From: Paenibacillus xylanilyticus | Lineage (GTDB): Bacteria; Bacillota; Bacilli; Paenibacillales; Paenibacillaceae | Direction: 5' to 3' | Length of the DNA stretch: 64,000 bases | Assembly (NCBI RefSeq): GCF_013359935.1 | Contig: NZ_JABMCB010000197.1 | Coordinates: forward strand, 169,123 to 233,122 | Shown here: piece by piece, positions 26,884 through 35,808 of the stretch | How positions within the stretch are numbered: the stretch's first letter is position 1 | Layout: the number at the start of each line of letters is the position of its first letter | Notes under the pieces: generated by a model | Told to the model about the DNA's origin: nothing | What the model saw: the letters and a program-made list of their open reading frames with translations, nothing else | Database searches by the model: none | Position numbers and translations under genes: made by a program

Positions 26884-27702
26884 TTAGATATAAGCACCGC
26901 GATATTCGGGTTCATGCAGTAGACTCCATACTTCATGGCGAGCCTTCACAAAATCAGGATGGGAGCGAATGTCCGCATCTTCGAGTCGCGATTGGAGCGG
27001 AATATCCACGATTTGTCTCACCATACCGGGCCCTGGTGTCAACACGACGACTCGCTCTCCAAGATAAACGGCCTCATCAATGCCATGTGTAATAAAAATG
27101 ATGGTCTTTTGGGTTTGCTGCCAAATACGCAAAAGTTCACTTTGTAGGGATTCCCGTGTTTGAGCGTCCAATGCGGCAAAAGGCTCATCCATTAATAAGA
27201 CATCTGGGTTAAATGCAAGGCTTCTGGCAATCGCCACACGCTGCTTCATCCCTCCGGACAGCTCGTGCGGATAACGGTCTCCGAAATGCGTAAGCCCGAC
27301 TAACGCAAGATAATGCTCCACTTGCTCTCTACGCTCCTGCTTCGGGATGCCCTTGGCTTCCAAACCAAATTCAATATTGCCGCGCGCAGTCTTCCACGGA
27401 AATAATGCATATTGCTGAAATACAATGCCTCGATCAAGCCCTGGGCCAGTAATGGTTTGGCCATCAATTAAAATGCGTCCGTGTGTAGGTGAGGATAAAC
27501 CGCTAATCATATCCAGCAAGGTTGATTTTCCACAGCCACTCGGGCCCACTATAGTTATGAGTTCGCCTTTTCTTACCGAAAAGTCCAGGTCTTTTACCGC
27601 TGTAAAGGCTTGTGTTGCCTCCTTTTGCTTAGGATCGCGCACACTGAACGTTTTGGTGACACTCTCAAATCTGATTTTTTCAGCAGCAACCATTGACTTC
27701 AC
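26884..27702 (-). CDS. ssuB: ABC transporter ATPase, SsuB type
   Basis: 272 residues. Walker A GPSGCGKST, Q-loop FQQYALFPW, signature LSGGMKQRVAIARSLA, Walker B VLLMDEPFAALD and switch His in ITHGIDEA: all are present and in order. It belongs to the nitrate/sulfonate/taurine importer group. First gene of the unit, preceded by AAGAGGTGAAGTCA and a leader with promoter and terminator hairpin. It powers uptake through the permease encoded next. Confidence 0.87.
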   Translation of the reverse strand: MKSMVAAEKIRFESVTKTFSVRDPKQKEATQAFTAVKDLDFSVRKGELITIVGPSGCGKSTLLDMISGLSSPTHGRILIDGQTITGPGLDRGIVFQQYALFPWKTARGNIEFGLEAKGIPKQERREQVEHYLALVGLTHFGDRYPHELSGGMKQRVAIARSLAFNPDVLLMDEPFAALDAQTRESLQSELLRIWQQTQKTIIFITHGIDEAVYLGERVVVLTPGPGMVRQIVDIPLQSRLEDADIRSHPDFVKARHEVWSLLHEPEYRGAYI

Positions 27703-27733
27703 CTCTTCAATTATATTGGGAGAGTAACAAAAA

Positions 27734-27772
27734 AGGCTCAGGCGACAACGACAATCGTTGCCACCTGAGCCT
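27734..27772 (-). terminator. Terminator hairpin within the leader of the sulfonate operon
   Basis: On the minus-strand RNA, AGGCUCAGGUGGCAACGA pairs fully with UCGUUGUCGCCUGAGCCU around a short loop, followed by six U. Several pairs are G-U only on this strand, so the structure was probably kept as minus-strand RNA. It lies about 75 nt after the predicted transcription start and 32 nt before the ssuB start, which implies attenuation or control by antitermination. Confidence 0.75.
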
Positions 27773-27847
27773 CTGGATGAACCAGTCAGCTTACATTCAA
27801 TTAACTAAAACTTAAATATTTCAAAACTTCATTAATCTGATGTGTTT

Positions 27848-27876
27848 ACTATATTTTAGTCCCACAGGATTGTCAA
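27848..27876 (-). promoter_or_regulatory. Promoter of the sulfonate transport operon
   Basis: On the minus strand: perfect TTGACA (27871-27876), 17-bp spacer, TATAGT (27848-27853). The transcript would begin about 75 nt upstream of the terminator-like hairpin. Confidence 0.7.
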
Positions 27877-28000
27877 CAACTACTTCAAAATAATGTAATT
27901 TCATCATGGGAACTCCATTCCACTTCAGTCGAAGGCAATGCACATAAGGGCTAAACCTTGGATAACATTACGGTTTACTCACAACCCGTGCTGCCTTCCT

Positions 28001-28708
28001 TTAACATCTTACATACTTACGTTTGAAACCAATCCGATTTTTATCTACGGCATTTTGAATGGTTTCGGAAGCATTCAGAAACTTGCTCTTGGGCTTGTCC
28101 TTTTGAACTTCGACGGGACCGATGGCCTTCGCTGTTTCAACGGCCTTGTCATGCAGCGGAACGTAGGACACGCCCACGGTGTATACGAAACTGTTCATCG
28201 AATATTGGGTCCGTTCAGGAGATTGGTGGATCCTCGCTTGCACGTCTTCCAACATCTTGCTCAGCTTCTCCTCGGAGAACTCGGTATCCTTTCGATTGCC
28301 AAGCAGCCAGCAGTAACAGCTCCAACCTGCCGACATTTTCAGCTCTTCGCCGCTGGCAATCCATTTATCCGCCACCTGCTGGGCGATATCCGTTTCGGAC
28401 AGCGTGACGGCAACGATGAAATCGGAGATCATGTAAAAATAGGCGTCCTCGATCCACCGGTCAAAATCCGCTTCCGTCATCGCTTTCGGATCGGCAATGA
28501 CTCCCGCAAAATACATTGCATCGTAATTCCCGGTGGCGTACAGCTGCTCAGCCAAGGCCTGATCCTTTTTGATTTTTCGGGCGATCGGTTTCATCGCTCC
28601 CGTAGCCACACCGAATAGTGGTTCATGTGCACCATTGGACATGTATATTTTTTTCGTGCGTTCCTTGCCGAGCGCCTCAAGCTCCTGCATCACTTCTTCC
28701 AAATTCAT
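28001..28708 (-). CDS. AlkD-like DNA alkylation repair family protein
   Basis: 235 residues starting at an ATG behind AAGGAGTGTTGCGAA. The all-helical HEAT-like pattern of the DNA-alkylation-repair (AlkC/AlkD) superfamily is visible: EPLFGVATGAMKPIARKIKKD, AEQLYATGNYDAMYFAGVIAD, and SAGWSCYCWLLGNR, followed by MNSFVYTVGVSYVPL. Canonical AlkD removes N3/N7-alkyl purines without base flipping. Several residues differ from AlkD and this subgroup is uncharacterised, so glycosylase activity is not assured. Confidence 0.75.
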   Translation of the reverse strand: MNLEEVMQELEALGKERTKKIYMSNGAHEPLFGVATGAMKPIARKIKKDQALAEQLYATGNYDAMYFAGVIADPKAMTEADFDRWIEDAYFYMISDFIVAVTLSETDIAQQVADKWIASGEELKMSAGWSCYCWLLGNRKDTEFSEEKLSKMLEDVQARIHQSPERTQYSMNSFVYTVGVSYVPLHDKAVETAKAIGPVEVQKDKPKSKFLNASETIQNAVDKNRIGFKRKYVRC

Positions 28709-28763
28709 TTCGCAACACTCCTTGATTTATATTGGAATTGGGGTGTTTCATCTGCTGCAGACC

Positions 28764-29156
28764 TCAGCTGTTTTCCAAAACATCATTGAAAAGTTGCCCA
28801 CCACCATCGACATCAATGATTTTAAGGCGACTCGTGTTTTTGATAAAAATGGTCTTGTATTTCTCCTCACTATCCTGGTTTGCGAGAAGAAGAATGCGTT
28901 CGTTTTCGTTATCGGTTACCGTTCGAAAAGTATAATCCTGCGAATCAATAGTCCGAACAATTACGTCATATTCGGGAAGTGAAGACCACTCACCGTGGTC
29001 CGGACTTTCCTCTGCTTGATCCTTATCTTGCTGCGCCGTCTCGGTCGGTGCGGAATGCTCATTACTGCCCGCATCGTTGACGGGATTGGTCTGGTTCGAA
29101 TCGCAAGCCGTCAGCATCGTTGCGGCTGCAATCAAGATCAAAAGCATTTTGTTCAC
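28764..29156 (-). CDS. Small lipoprotein of unknown function
   Basis: 130 residues from GTG 29156. N-terminal MNKMLLILIAAATMLTAC is a lipoprotein signal with lipobox LTAC. It is followed by a flexible acidic, Thr/Gln/Glu-rich segment of 40 residues and a compact beta-rich C-terminal domain (YDVIVRTIDSQDYTFRTVTD ... KTIFIKNTSRLKIIDVDGG). It is probably anchored on the outer face of the membrane. No family is recognised. It sits between the AlkD-like and DUF4317 genes on the same strand. Confidence 0.7.
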   Translation of the reverse strand: MNKMLLILIAAATMLTACDSNQTNPVNDAGSNEHSAPTETAQQDKDQAEESPDHGEWSSLPEYDVIVRTIDSQDYTFRTVTDNENERILLLANQDSEEKYKTIFIKNTSRLKIIDVDGGGQLFNDVLENS

Positions 29157-29228
29157 CTTAAGTCATCTCCTGCTGCTTCAGTGCTTCTTTTGGTAAATTC
29201 CTGATCGTTGTCCTGCAATTAAACGTGA

Positions 29229-30407
29229 TTAATTTATGAGCGTCTCAGAAGCTAACGTGAATCCTTCGATCGCAACATCTTCGTCCACTTCAATCATGAT
29301 GCAGCGTTTACCCTGAAAATTCACCTGTTTAACATACCTCAAATCCTGAGGGCTAACCGAAATCGTAGCAACCTTGGTCTCAATTTTGATGGATTTGGAA
29401 GTAAACTTAGGCATAACGCTGGTCGCTTTCATCTCATAGTTCTTGTTATCCACGATCGTTTCAAATGCACGTTCTACCTTCTCGGTCGTCACGTCTTCCA
29501 CGCCGCTTGCATTCAGTACGCGCTCCAGATCTTTATAATCCAGCTTCGGAGGTTCTTCCTCCTTTGTCTCTTCGTTGATTTCGATCACTCGGTTAATCTC
29601 CTCGTACACCTGTGCAATCGTGGCTGAATCGAGCTCCTCGCCGGCCACTTCCTTGACGATATCTTCGAAGATCGCTCGTTCTTCCAGTGCCGTCACGGAT
29701 CTTTCTCCGTTCAGGACCTGTTCGACAAAATGCGGATCCGGGAAATTCGATTTGCCCGTACAATACAAAATGCGATTCACATCGGAATAGTTGTCCGTCA
29801 CACTCGGGTACAGGAATCCTTGCTCCGGCGTGCTTAATTTGATAATCGGATCGACAATGACATTGTATTTGAACTCCCGCTCCACATAATCGAACAAGAG
29901 CGTTTTCCGTTGTTTTTCCGTCGAATTCACGCTGCATAGAATGAAGGGATGGGCGAACACCTCGTTCTTCTCGCTCTCTTCCGCTTCATCATTTCTCGCC
30001 TTGGTCGGCAAATAATACTGTCCTCGAACGAACGTGACCACCATATCCCGCTCATACTTGGCATCCGCCAACATTCGATCCACGAGCACCAGCATCAGGT
30101 CCTGCCATTCTTCGGGATCACCTGACACCAAAGCTTGGTGAAGCAGCACCTGCGCCGGTTCCTCCGCTTGCTCCTGAAACTTCAACTCGAACAATTTTTG
30201 ATCCAGTTCCCCGGTCAGCAGTTTTTTGAAATTCCCCATGTATAACTCCTGCTTCTCCCGATCCACCAGTTCGAACGGATGCCGTTCCCAGTGATAGACT
30301 TCATTCGTTTCCTTCGTAATATAGACATTGAGAATATCGTAAATGTTCAGTAAATCGTGATCCATTTTAAATTGCTTGCGTATATTAGCGACTTCTTTTT
30401 TGTTCAT
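29229..30407 (-). CDS. DUF4317 family protein
   Basis: 392 residues. The N-terminus MNKKEVANIRKQFKMDHDLL and the block ITKETNEVYHWERHPFELVDREKQELYMGNFKKLL are characteristic of DUF4317. The middle has YLPTKARNDEAEES and FILCSVNSTEKQRKTLLFDY. It is cytoplasmic, with no catalytic motif visible, and the family function is unknown. The ribosome binding site AAGGAGCTG is rather far (about 14 nt) from the ATG. Confidence 0.78.
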   Translation of the reverse strand: MNKKEVANIRKQFKMDHDLLNIYDILNVYITKETNEVYHWERHPFELVDREKQELYMGNFKKLLTGELDQKLFELKFQEQAEEPAQVLLHQALVSGDPEEWQDLMLVLVDRMLADAKYERDMVVTFVRGQYYLPTKARNDEAEESEKNEVFAHPFILCSVNSTEKQRKTLLFDYVEREFKYNVIVDPIIKLSTPEQGFLYPSVTDNYSDVNRILYCTGKSNFPDPHFVEQVLNGERSVTALEERAIFEDIVKEVAGEELDSATIAQVYEEINRVIEINEETKEEEPPKLDYKDLERVLNASGVEDVTTEKVERAFETIVDNKNYEMKATSVMPKFTSKSIKIETKVATISVSPQDLRYVKQVNFQGKRCIMIEVDEDVAIEGFTLASETLIN

Positions 30408-30758
30408 ATCGGATTCGGCAGCTCCTTAGATATATTCTGGCTTATTTAGTATAAATTATTGAACGCAAATTTGTTAGCAATCTTGCAGCTTGCAATGCTG
30501 TGCTTAGGGTTAATTCTCCTATGCCCTGATCCTCTATTGTGGCATATTTGAATACCTGAGTCGAGGACATTTCCATGAAAAAACATCTTACTTCACTGTG
30601 TGAATTTCCCTTTTTTCCCGGACCCGCACCGTTGGAGATATTATAAAAGGAGGCCCTGCAAAGAAGGTGCTTCTTCGATCATTTCCGTTGCATCATAAAA
30701 AAAGGCGCTCCTGCTCGTCTTGATCCAAGCTTGGCACGAAAGCCCTGTTCACAGCATG
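30408..30758. other. Intergenic, no gene recognised
   Basis: About 350 nt between the DUF4317 start and the terminator of the hydantoinase operon. It contains AT-rich promoter-like sequence for the leftward gene and a few very short frames without support. Confidence 0.4.
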
Positions 30759-30798
30759 AAAAATGGCAGTACGGGTAGCATCCCGTACTGCCATTTTT
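30759..30798. terminator. Strong terminator of the hydantoinase-like operon
   Basis: Perfect 17-bp stem AAAAATGGCAGTACGGG / CCCGTACTGCCATTTTT with a 6-nt loop, about 130 nt behind the last stop codon of the operon. Confidence 0.88.
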
Positions 30799-30929
30799 TA
30801 TTCTGAAGTGTTTCTGCGCCGTTCGCCACCGAGCAATGCAATACGATGCGATTACGATTGCTCAATGTCTATACGCACACTTCTAAGTTGTCTCCAGTAC
30901 AGTCTAGCAAACTCACATGTCTTGCGCTG

Positions 30930-32519
30930 TTACAGCTTGCCTGCAGCTTTCACTTTTACAAGCAGTGCATTGCCTGGCAGATAGGCAATCGGAATGTCCT
31001 CGACGGACACAATCTGTACCGTCCCCGGGTTCGCGCCAGCAGCCGCTGCCTCGTTCATGGCACTCTGCTTCGCATCGCGGATCACGTCGTCATAACTCCA
31101 GTCGTCCAGCGAATAGATCCGCTCCGACTCGCCGCTAACTTCTCCCAGCGCAGCGCCGATCGCGTTTGCCGCATCATAATTATCCGGACGGATAATGCGG
31201 CTTGCCCCCGCCAGCATATCAGGTACCAACAGACTGCCTCCGCCCACTAAGATGACATCGACGGGATCGGCACTCGTTTTCATTCGGTCAATGGCATCTT
31301 CCAAACTCTGCTGCATGACTGCATCCACCTTGCGGCAAACGGCTTCGTCCACCGCATCCGCGTTTGTACCTGGCCATGCGGCCCGGCCCAGCTTCACAGC
31401 CACGTCCGTCGTCGTCAGTATATCACCACCGAAGATGCGGGCCCGTGTCGTCAGCTCATAGCCAACGCTGTCCGGGCCAACCGTTACGCCGCCTTCGTCA
31501 TCCAAGCGGACGATTGTACCGCCGCCGAGGCCAATGGACAAAATGTCCGGCATCCGGAAATTCGTGCGAATACCGCCGATATCCACCGCTGCCGATGACT
31601 GGCGCGGGAAACCTTGCACGAGTACGCCGATATCCGTCGTCGTGCCGCCGATGTCAACGACCAGCGCGTCACTCAGCCCGGACAAGTGCGCAGCACCCCG
31701 AATGGAATTCGTCGGTCCGCAGGCAATCGTCAGAATTGGATAACGGAGCGCATATTCACTCTTCATCAACGTGCCGTCATTCTGGCAAATGTACAACTGT
31801 GCATTGATGCCGAAGCCGTTCAGCGCTTCTTCGAAGCCGCGCACCACGCCCGCAATGACTTGCAGCAGCGCCGCGTTCAGCACGGAGGCGTTCTCCCGCT
31901 CGAGCAGTCCAATGCTGCCAATCTCGCTGGAAAACGTGACCGGCATGTCCGAACCCAACACCTCGCGTACGATGTCTCCGACCCGCTTCTCCTGCTCACG
32001 ATTTACAGGAGCAAATACGCCGCACACCGCCACTGTGTCAACTTCACCGCTCATTCCGCGGCACAGTTCGACGATCTGCTCTTCGTCCAGATTCGCAATT
32101 TTGCGGCCGTCATACTCATATCCGCCAGAGGCGATATAGCTATGCGGCCCAACTGCAGCGCGCAGCGATTCGTCCCACCCAGCAAGCGGCGGAACAGCCG
32201 TCGTTGCCGGAGCACCGATCCGAATAAGGCCAACCCGGCCGAGATGTTTGCGCTCCACGATGGCATTGGTACAATGCGTGGTGCCAAGCATCGCATAGCG
32301 GATGTCTGCGCCATTCACGCCGCTTTCCTGCAGCAGCCTACGAACGGCTTCTACAATGCCTTCGTTCACATCGGCAGTCGTATGCACCTTCACCTTGTGT
32401 ACGCAGCGCAAGTCGGAATCCAGCAGCGCGGCGTCCGTATTGGTTCCACCCACATCAATACCGATGCGGTAAATTGGGTTTGCGTCTGCCGTTGAAACAT
32501 GGTTCAAGTTGTCCTTCAT
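30930..32519 (-). CDS. Hydantoinase A / oxoprolinase-family protein
   Basis: 529 residues with the ASKHA ATPase signatures of HyuA-type proteins: N-terminal YRIGIDVGGTNTDAALLD, phosphate 2 region LVVDIGGTTTDIG and ILSIGLGGGTI, and an adenosine motif VDVILVGGGSLLVP. Members are ATP-dependent amidases (N-methylhydantoinase, oxoprolinase) or acetone-carboxylase-like subunits. The companion HyuB subunit is absent; instead a DUF917 gene overlaps it by 4 nt (ATGA), a pairing seen in many bacteria. The substrate is possibly a hydantoin- or pyrimidine-like ring imported by the NCS1 permease of the same operon; this is inference. Confidence 0.85.
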   Translation of the reverse strand: MKDNLNHVSTADANPIYRIGIDVGGTNTDAALLDSDLRCVHKVKVHTTADVNEGIVEAVRRLLQESGVNGADIRYAMLGTTHCTNAIVERKHLGRVGLIRIGAPATTAVPPLAGWDESLRAAVGPHSYIASGGYEYDGRKIANLDEEQIVELCRGMSGEVDTVAVCGVFAPVNREQEKRVGDIVREVLGSDMPVTFSSEIGSIGLLERENASVLNAALLQVIAGVVRGFEEALNGFGINAQLYICQNDGTLMKSEYALRYPILTIACGPTNSIRGAAHLSGLSDALVVDIGGTTTDIGVLVQGFPRQSSAAVDIGGIRTNFRMPDILSIGLGGGTIVRLDDEGGVTVGPDSVGYELTTRARIFGGDILTTTDVAVKLGRAAWPGTNADAVDEAVCRKVDAVMQQSLEDAIDRMKTSADPVDVILVGGGSLLVPDMLAGASRIIRPDNYDAANAIGAALGEVSGESERIYSLDDWSYDDVIRDAKQSAMNEAAAAGANPGTVQIVSVEDIPIAYLPGNALLVKVKAAGKL

Positions 32520-33631
32520 TTCGCAGCACCTCTCTTCGAAGCCAACGTTTCAATCGGCACATAATCAAAGTCATAACCGAAGTATCTCGGCCCTGCCGTC
32601 TCGATGCCTTTTGGCGTGCGCCATTTGTCATCGCATGGCAAGCCTGCCACTGTGACCCGGGCTCCATACTTCAAGTTTTCCGTCGTTACCGGCATGCCTG
32701 TATCCTGATCCAACAGTGTGATCAGATCAGGCGTAATCGCCAGTGGTTGGTCATCAACGGTAGCGAGCAAAAACTCGTTCTGGAAGAACAGTCGCATCGT
32801 TTTACCCTTGTTCTCGCCAGTACCTTCGAACACTGCTTCGCCGCGCGTAAAACCGCCGTCCATGCGGCGGCGGATATCCACGGCCTTGCCATGGAACAAG
32901 GCATGGCCATTCAGCTTCGTGAGCAGTTCACGCACCGGATTCAGCTTCTGCTGCTTCGCTTCAAACAGCGTCCGCCCGATCTCATAGGCGAGCGTCAGCG
33001 TGCCGCCGATGGCGCTCTGTTTCGCCTGTGCGCCAGATACCGGATAATCGCAGATAGAGGCAGAACCACCCATCTCTACCGTCAGCGCACGCGCCATCCG
33101 TTCTTCCCACACGCCGTCAATCGTATGCATCAGCGCGCTATTGCCGCGCTCGTCCGCCATCGCCACCGGGCTGCACGGGATGCCTTCCAGATGGAACGTC
33201 ACCATCTGTGATTCGGGAAATGCACGCCCCATCGCATCGGCATCGACGAGCGGAATTCCGCGCTGTGCTGCCGCAATGACAGGAACGAGCGAGTTGCCGC
33301 CGCCGACCTCGATCGGCATGACAGCATCCACCTTGCGGCCAAGTTCTCTTTCCATCAGATCAAGCGGTTTGGTCAGCTGTTCTGCGGAAGGTATTTTCTC
33401 CAGCATCACCGTCGGCGCTCCAATCATCGATACCGGCACGATAAGCCCTTCATCATCGAGCTCATCAAGCTGCGCGATTCGGACCGGACCATACTTGCGG
33501 ATCGCCTCCATGGCCATCAATTTTCCGACATGAGGGTCGCCTCCGCCTCCTGTGCCCAGCACCGCAGCTCCTATCGCGATATATTCAATTGCCTGTTCAT
33601 CCAACGTTGTTAATCTGGTTGCCTTGTTCAT
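32516..33631 (-). CDS. DUF917 family protein
   Basis: 371 residues. N-terminal AIEYIAIGAAVLGTGGGGDPHVGK and MPIEVGGGNSLVPVIAAAQRGIPLVDADAMGRAFPE are the family hallmarks. The C-terminal half is beta-rich (TPDLITLLDQDTGMPVTTENL). DUF917 proteins are encoded beside hydantoinase A-like proteins and are thought to form a complex or act on the same substrate; no reaction is established. It starts 5 nt after the permease stop, and its stop overlaps the hydantoinase start. Confidence 0.85.
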   Translation of the reverse strand: MNKATRLTTLDEQAIEYIAIGAAVLGTGGGGDPHVGKLMAMEAIRKYGPVRIAQLDELDDEGLIVPVSMIGAPTVMLEKIPSAEQLTKPLDLMERELGRKVDAVMPIEVGGGNSLVPVIAAAQRGIPLVDADAMGRAFPESQMVTFHLEGIPCSPVAMADERGNSALMHTIDGVWEERMARALTVEMGGSASICDYPVSGAQAKQSAIGGTLTLAYEIGRTLFEAKQQKLNPVRELLTKLNGHALFHGKAVDIRRRMDGGFTRGEAVFEGTGENKGKTMRLFFQNEFLLATVDDQPLAITPDLITLLDQDTGMPVTTENLKYGARVTVAGLPCDDKWRTPKGIETAGPRYFGYDFDYVPIETLASKRGAAK

Positions 33632-33635
33632 GCTT

Positions 33636-34925
33636 TCATCCCTTCTTTACTACCCATTTGCCTATTACTGCTTGTACGATAAATGCCACCAAGAAGCTGT
33701 CCAGTGCCGGAACCTGCGTCACCTGGAACCAACCAAGTCCATCTGGTGCCATCGTTGTCATCAATCCGAAGAACGTAGCAATTATCCAAACGATGATGGA
33801 GCGGGGAATCCAGCTCCTGTTGCTGTCCAGCCCGTCAAACGAGAATCTCTTTTTGCTAACCAACAAATACTCAGCCGTGTATATTCCGCCCAGCGGTGCG
33901 ACAAGCATCGTAATGTAAGTCAGGAACGTCATGAAACGGTCATATATACCGAAGCAGGCAAGTGCCGTCGCAATTAAACCTGCAATGATCGTGATAACGG
34001 ACTTAGGCACCCGTTTGAATACGACGGAGAAACCCAGCCCCGCAGAATATAAATTGTTCGTATTGGTCGTCCATTGTGCCAGTGTCAGCACGATAATCGC
34101 CGGAATACCGATTCCGAGCGTCAGAAGAATGCCCGTTAGATCGTCGGAATCCATCGCACGCGACAAAAAGATCGCAATGATGGTCATGAAGCTGTTGCCG
34201 ACAAAGAAGCCGATAAACGCCGCGGTAACAGCATGCTTTGGCGTTTTGGCCCAGCGCGCAATGTCAGGAGACAGCGCCGTTCCAAGAATAAAGATACCGA
34301 TGACGAGCGAAATCGCCGTCCCCATCGGTAGGGCATCACCCTCGAATGGTGACCAGACGTTGCTTCCGCCTTCCCCGTTAAGCGCCAAGACCAGAGCGAT
34401 GATAATAAACACGACGAGCAGCGGTACCGACCAGACGCTTAACTTTTCAATCGCCCGGTAACCCCAGATCGCCGTGGACATCATGAGAAGTCCACCAATG
34501 ATCGACAGTACCCAGAGCGACCAATGCCAACCCCATAGCTCACCTAAAGCGGTTTGGAAGTTGGAAGCGAAGAAGCCGACCTGAACGCCGAACCAGCCCA
34601 GCGAAGAAATACCGAGGATAACAGAGACGATTAACGCCCCTTTATTTCCGAAAAGAAACCTGCTAATCATGGCCGTCGACAAACCGGTTTTGGCCCCGAC
34701 ATAGGCGCAGACACCACCAATGATGCCCAAGATAACAGAACCGACGATAACCGCAGTTAGCGAGTCGCCGATGCTCATGCCCGCCCCGAGCTGCGCACCC
34801 AAGAACATGGCGGACAGATCAATGCCGATCGCAATCCAGACAAATGCCATCGAGAGCCATGATTTCCGTAAATGCTGGGGTACGGGCTCCCGTTCGTAAT
34901 CTTCTATTTTCGTATCGTTGCTCAT
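33636..34925 (-). CDS. NCS1 family permease, cytosine-permease (CodB) like
   Basis: 429 residues and about 12 membrane helices, the usual NCS1 length. N-terminal YEREPVPQHLRKSWLSMAFVWIAIGIDLSAMF and the following GVCAYVGAKTGLSTAMISRFLFG match the CodB/purine-cytosine permease group, as does ISSLGWFGVQVGFFASNF. It would import a pyrimidine-, hydantoin- or allantoin-like compound with Na+ or H+. It is second gene of the operon, 38 nt after the TetR gene. Confidence 0.85.
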   Translation of the reverse strand: MSNDTKIEDYEREPVPQHLRKSWLSMAFVWIAIGIDLSAMFLGAQLGAGMSIGDSLTAVIVGSVILGIIGGVCAYVGAKTGLSTAMISRFLFGNKGALIVSVILGISSLGWFGVQVGFFASNFQTALGELWGWHWSLWVLSIIGGLLMMSTAIWGYRAIEKLSVWSVPLLVVFIIIALVLALNGEGGSNVWSPFEGDALPMGTAISLVIGIFILGTALSPDIARWAKTPKHAVTAAFIGFFVGNSFMTIIAIFLSRAMDSDDLTGILLTLGIGIPAIIVLTLAQWTTNTNNLYSAGLGFSVVFKRVPKSVITIIAGLIATALACFGIYDRFMTFLTYITMLVAPLGGIYTAEYLLVSKKRFSFDGLDSNRSWIPRSIIVWIIATFFGLMTTMAPDGLGWFQVTQVPALDSFLVAFIVQAVIGKWVVKKG

Positions 34926-34963
34926 GTTCCACCCTCTGCTTTCTGTCCAGTCTTGTTGTTTGC

Positions 34964-35545
34964 CTATGCTTTGACGGATCTCCAGAACATCTCAAATGCG
35001 TGCTGCAGTTTCCGTTCAAACAGCTCCGGCGATTTATAGTAGTAATATTGCATGCCCAGTCCGTCCATTAAGGTAAGGAATGAATCCACCATCGTCTCCA
35101 TTGAAACGGCGGCCAATTCGCCGCGATCCAGACCTTCCTGCATGATCTCATCAATAATGCTGCTCAGCAGCGTATCGAAACGCCCGAATGCCTCTTGCAT
35201 CCGATCGAGCAAAAAATCCGGCGGGAAAATCAAATACCGGAAGGCAAATGTGGCAAGCTCCGTTTTATTCCGATGAAAATCGTATTGGCGAAGCAGCAGC
35301 GCATGCAGCTTTTTCTCTGTGCTCATTCCTTTGCTGGTTTCCGCCATCGCTTGGATATATTCGTTATAGGCGCTCATCGATTCTTCGAAGACCGTCATGA
35401 ACAGATCTTCCTTGCTTTCAAAAAAGGCGTAAATTGCCGGTGTTTTGACACCGACCGCCTTCGCGATTTCCGATAATGCCGTCCCGTCGTAGCCCTTCTG
35501 CCCGAATAATCTCAGCGCGGCTTCCTTCAGCTTCGTTCTGGTCAT
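34964..35545 (-). CDS. TetR-family transcriptional repressor
   Basis: 193 residues from ATG 35545 (AAGGGG 6 nt upstream); the ATG at 35551 abuts the site. The HTH is in LFGQKGYDGTALSEIAKAVGVKTPAIYAFFESKEDLF, and the rest is a helical ligand-binding and dimer domain. It is first gene of the operon with the permease, DUF917 and hydantoinase-like genes. A 16-bp perfect palindrome next to the promoter is its likely operator, so it probably represses the whole operon until a substrate-derived ligand binds. Confidence 0.85.
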   Translation of the reverse strand: MTRTKLKEAALRLFGQKGYDGTALSEIAKAVGVKTPAIYAFFESKEDLFMTVFEESMSAYNEYIQAMAETSKGMSTEKKLHALLLRQYDFHRNKTELATFAFRYLIFPPDFLLDRMQEAFGRFDTLLSSIIDEIMQEGLDRGELAAVSMETMVDSFLTLMDGLGMQYYYYKSPELFERKLQHAFEMFWRSVKA

Positions 35546-35567
35546 GGTCATCCCCTTTTCTCCATTC

Positions 35568-35616
35568 TAATTAACGTTAATTAAGTAGATTATACAATTA
35601 TCTGCATAAAAATCAA
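35568..35616 (-). promoter_or_regulatory. Promoter and TetR operator of the hydantoinase-like operon
   Basis: On the minus strand: TTGATT (35611-35616), 16-bp spacer, perfect TATAAT (35589-35594). The perfect palindrome TAATTAACGTTAATTA (35568-35583) covers the transcription start. Confidence 0.75.
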
Positions 35617-35759
35617 TGGATTTGTCAGGTATGCTGCATAATCTTTCAAACTTTATACGTTTCAAACCTCAAGTAGGGCTTTTCTATAAGGTCGTTAATA
35701 ATCTATCCTATGAATTAAAAAGGGTGCCACGGTGAGGTCGATAAGATGCCAATACGAAA

Positions 35760-35790
35760 AAGAGATATCCTTACGCCAAGGATACCTCTT
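35760..35790 (-). terminator. Terminator of the AAA-ATPase gene
   Basis: AAGAGATATCCTT / AAGGATACCTCTT, one mismatch, with a T5 tract following on the minus strand. Confidence 0.8.
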
Positions 35791-35808
35791 CAGGAAGCTC
35801 GAACCTAT

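Noticed and set aside
27734..27876. SAM riboswitch or T-box in the sulfonate leader
   Set aside because: The leader is only about 140 nt to the start codon, and no S-box core or T-box AGGGTGGNACCGCG motif was found, only a loosely similar GGTGGCAACG.
31614..32495. 293-codon plus-strand open frame
   Set aside because: Shadow of the hydantoinase A-like gene; composition and lack of a site argue against a gene. The same applies to 40544-41416 opposite the MetE-like gene.
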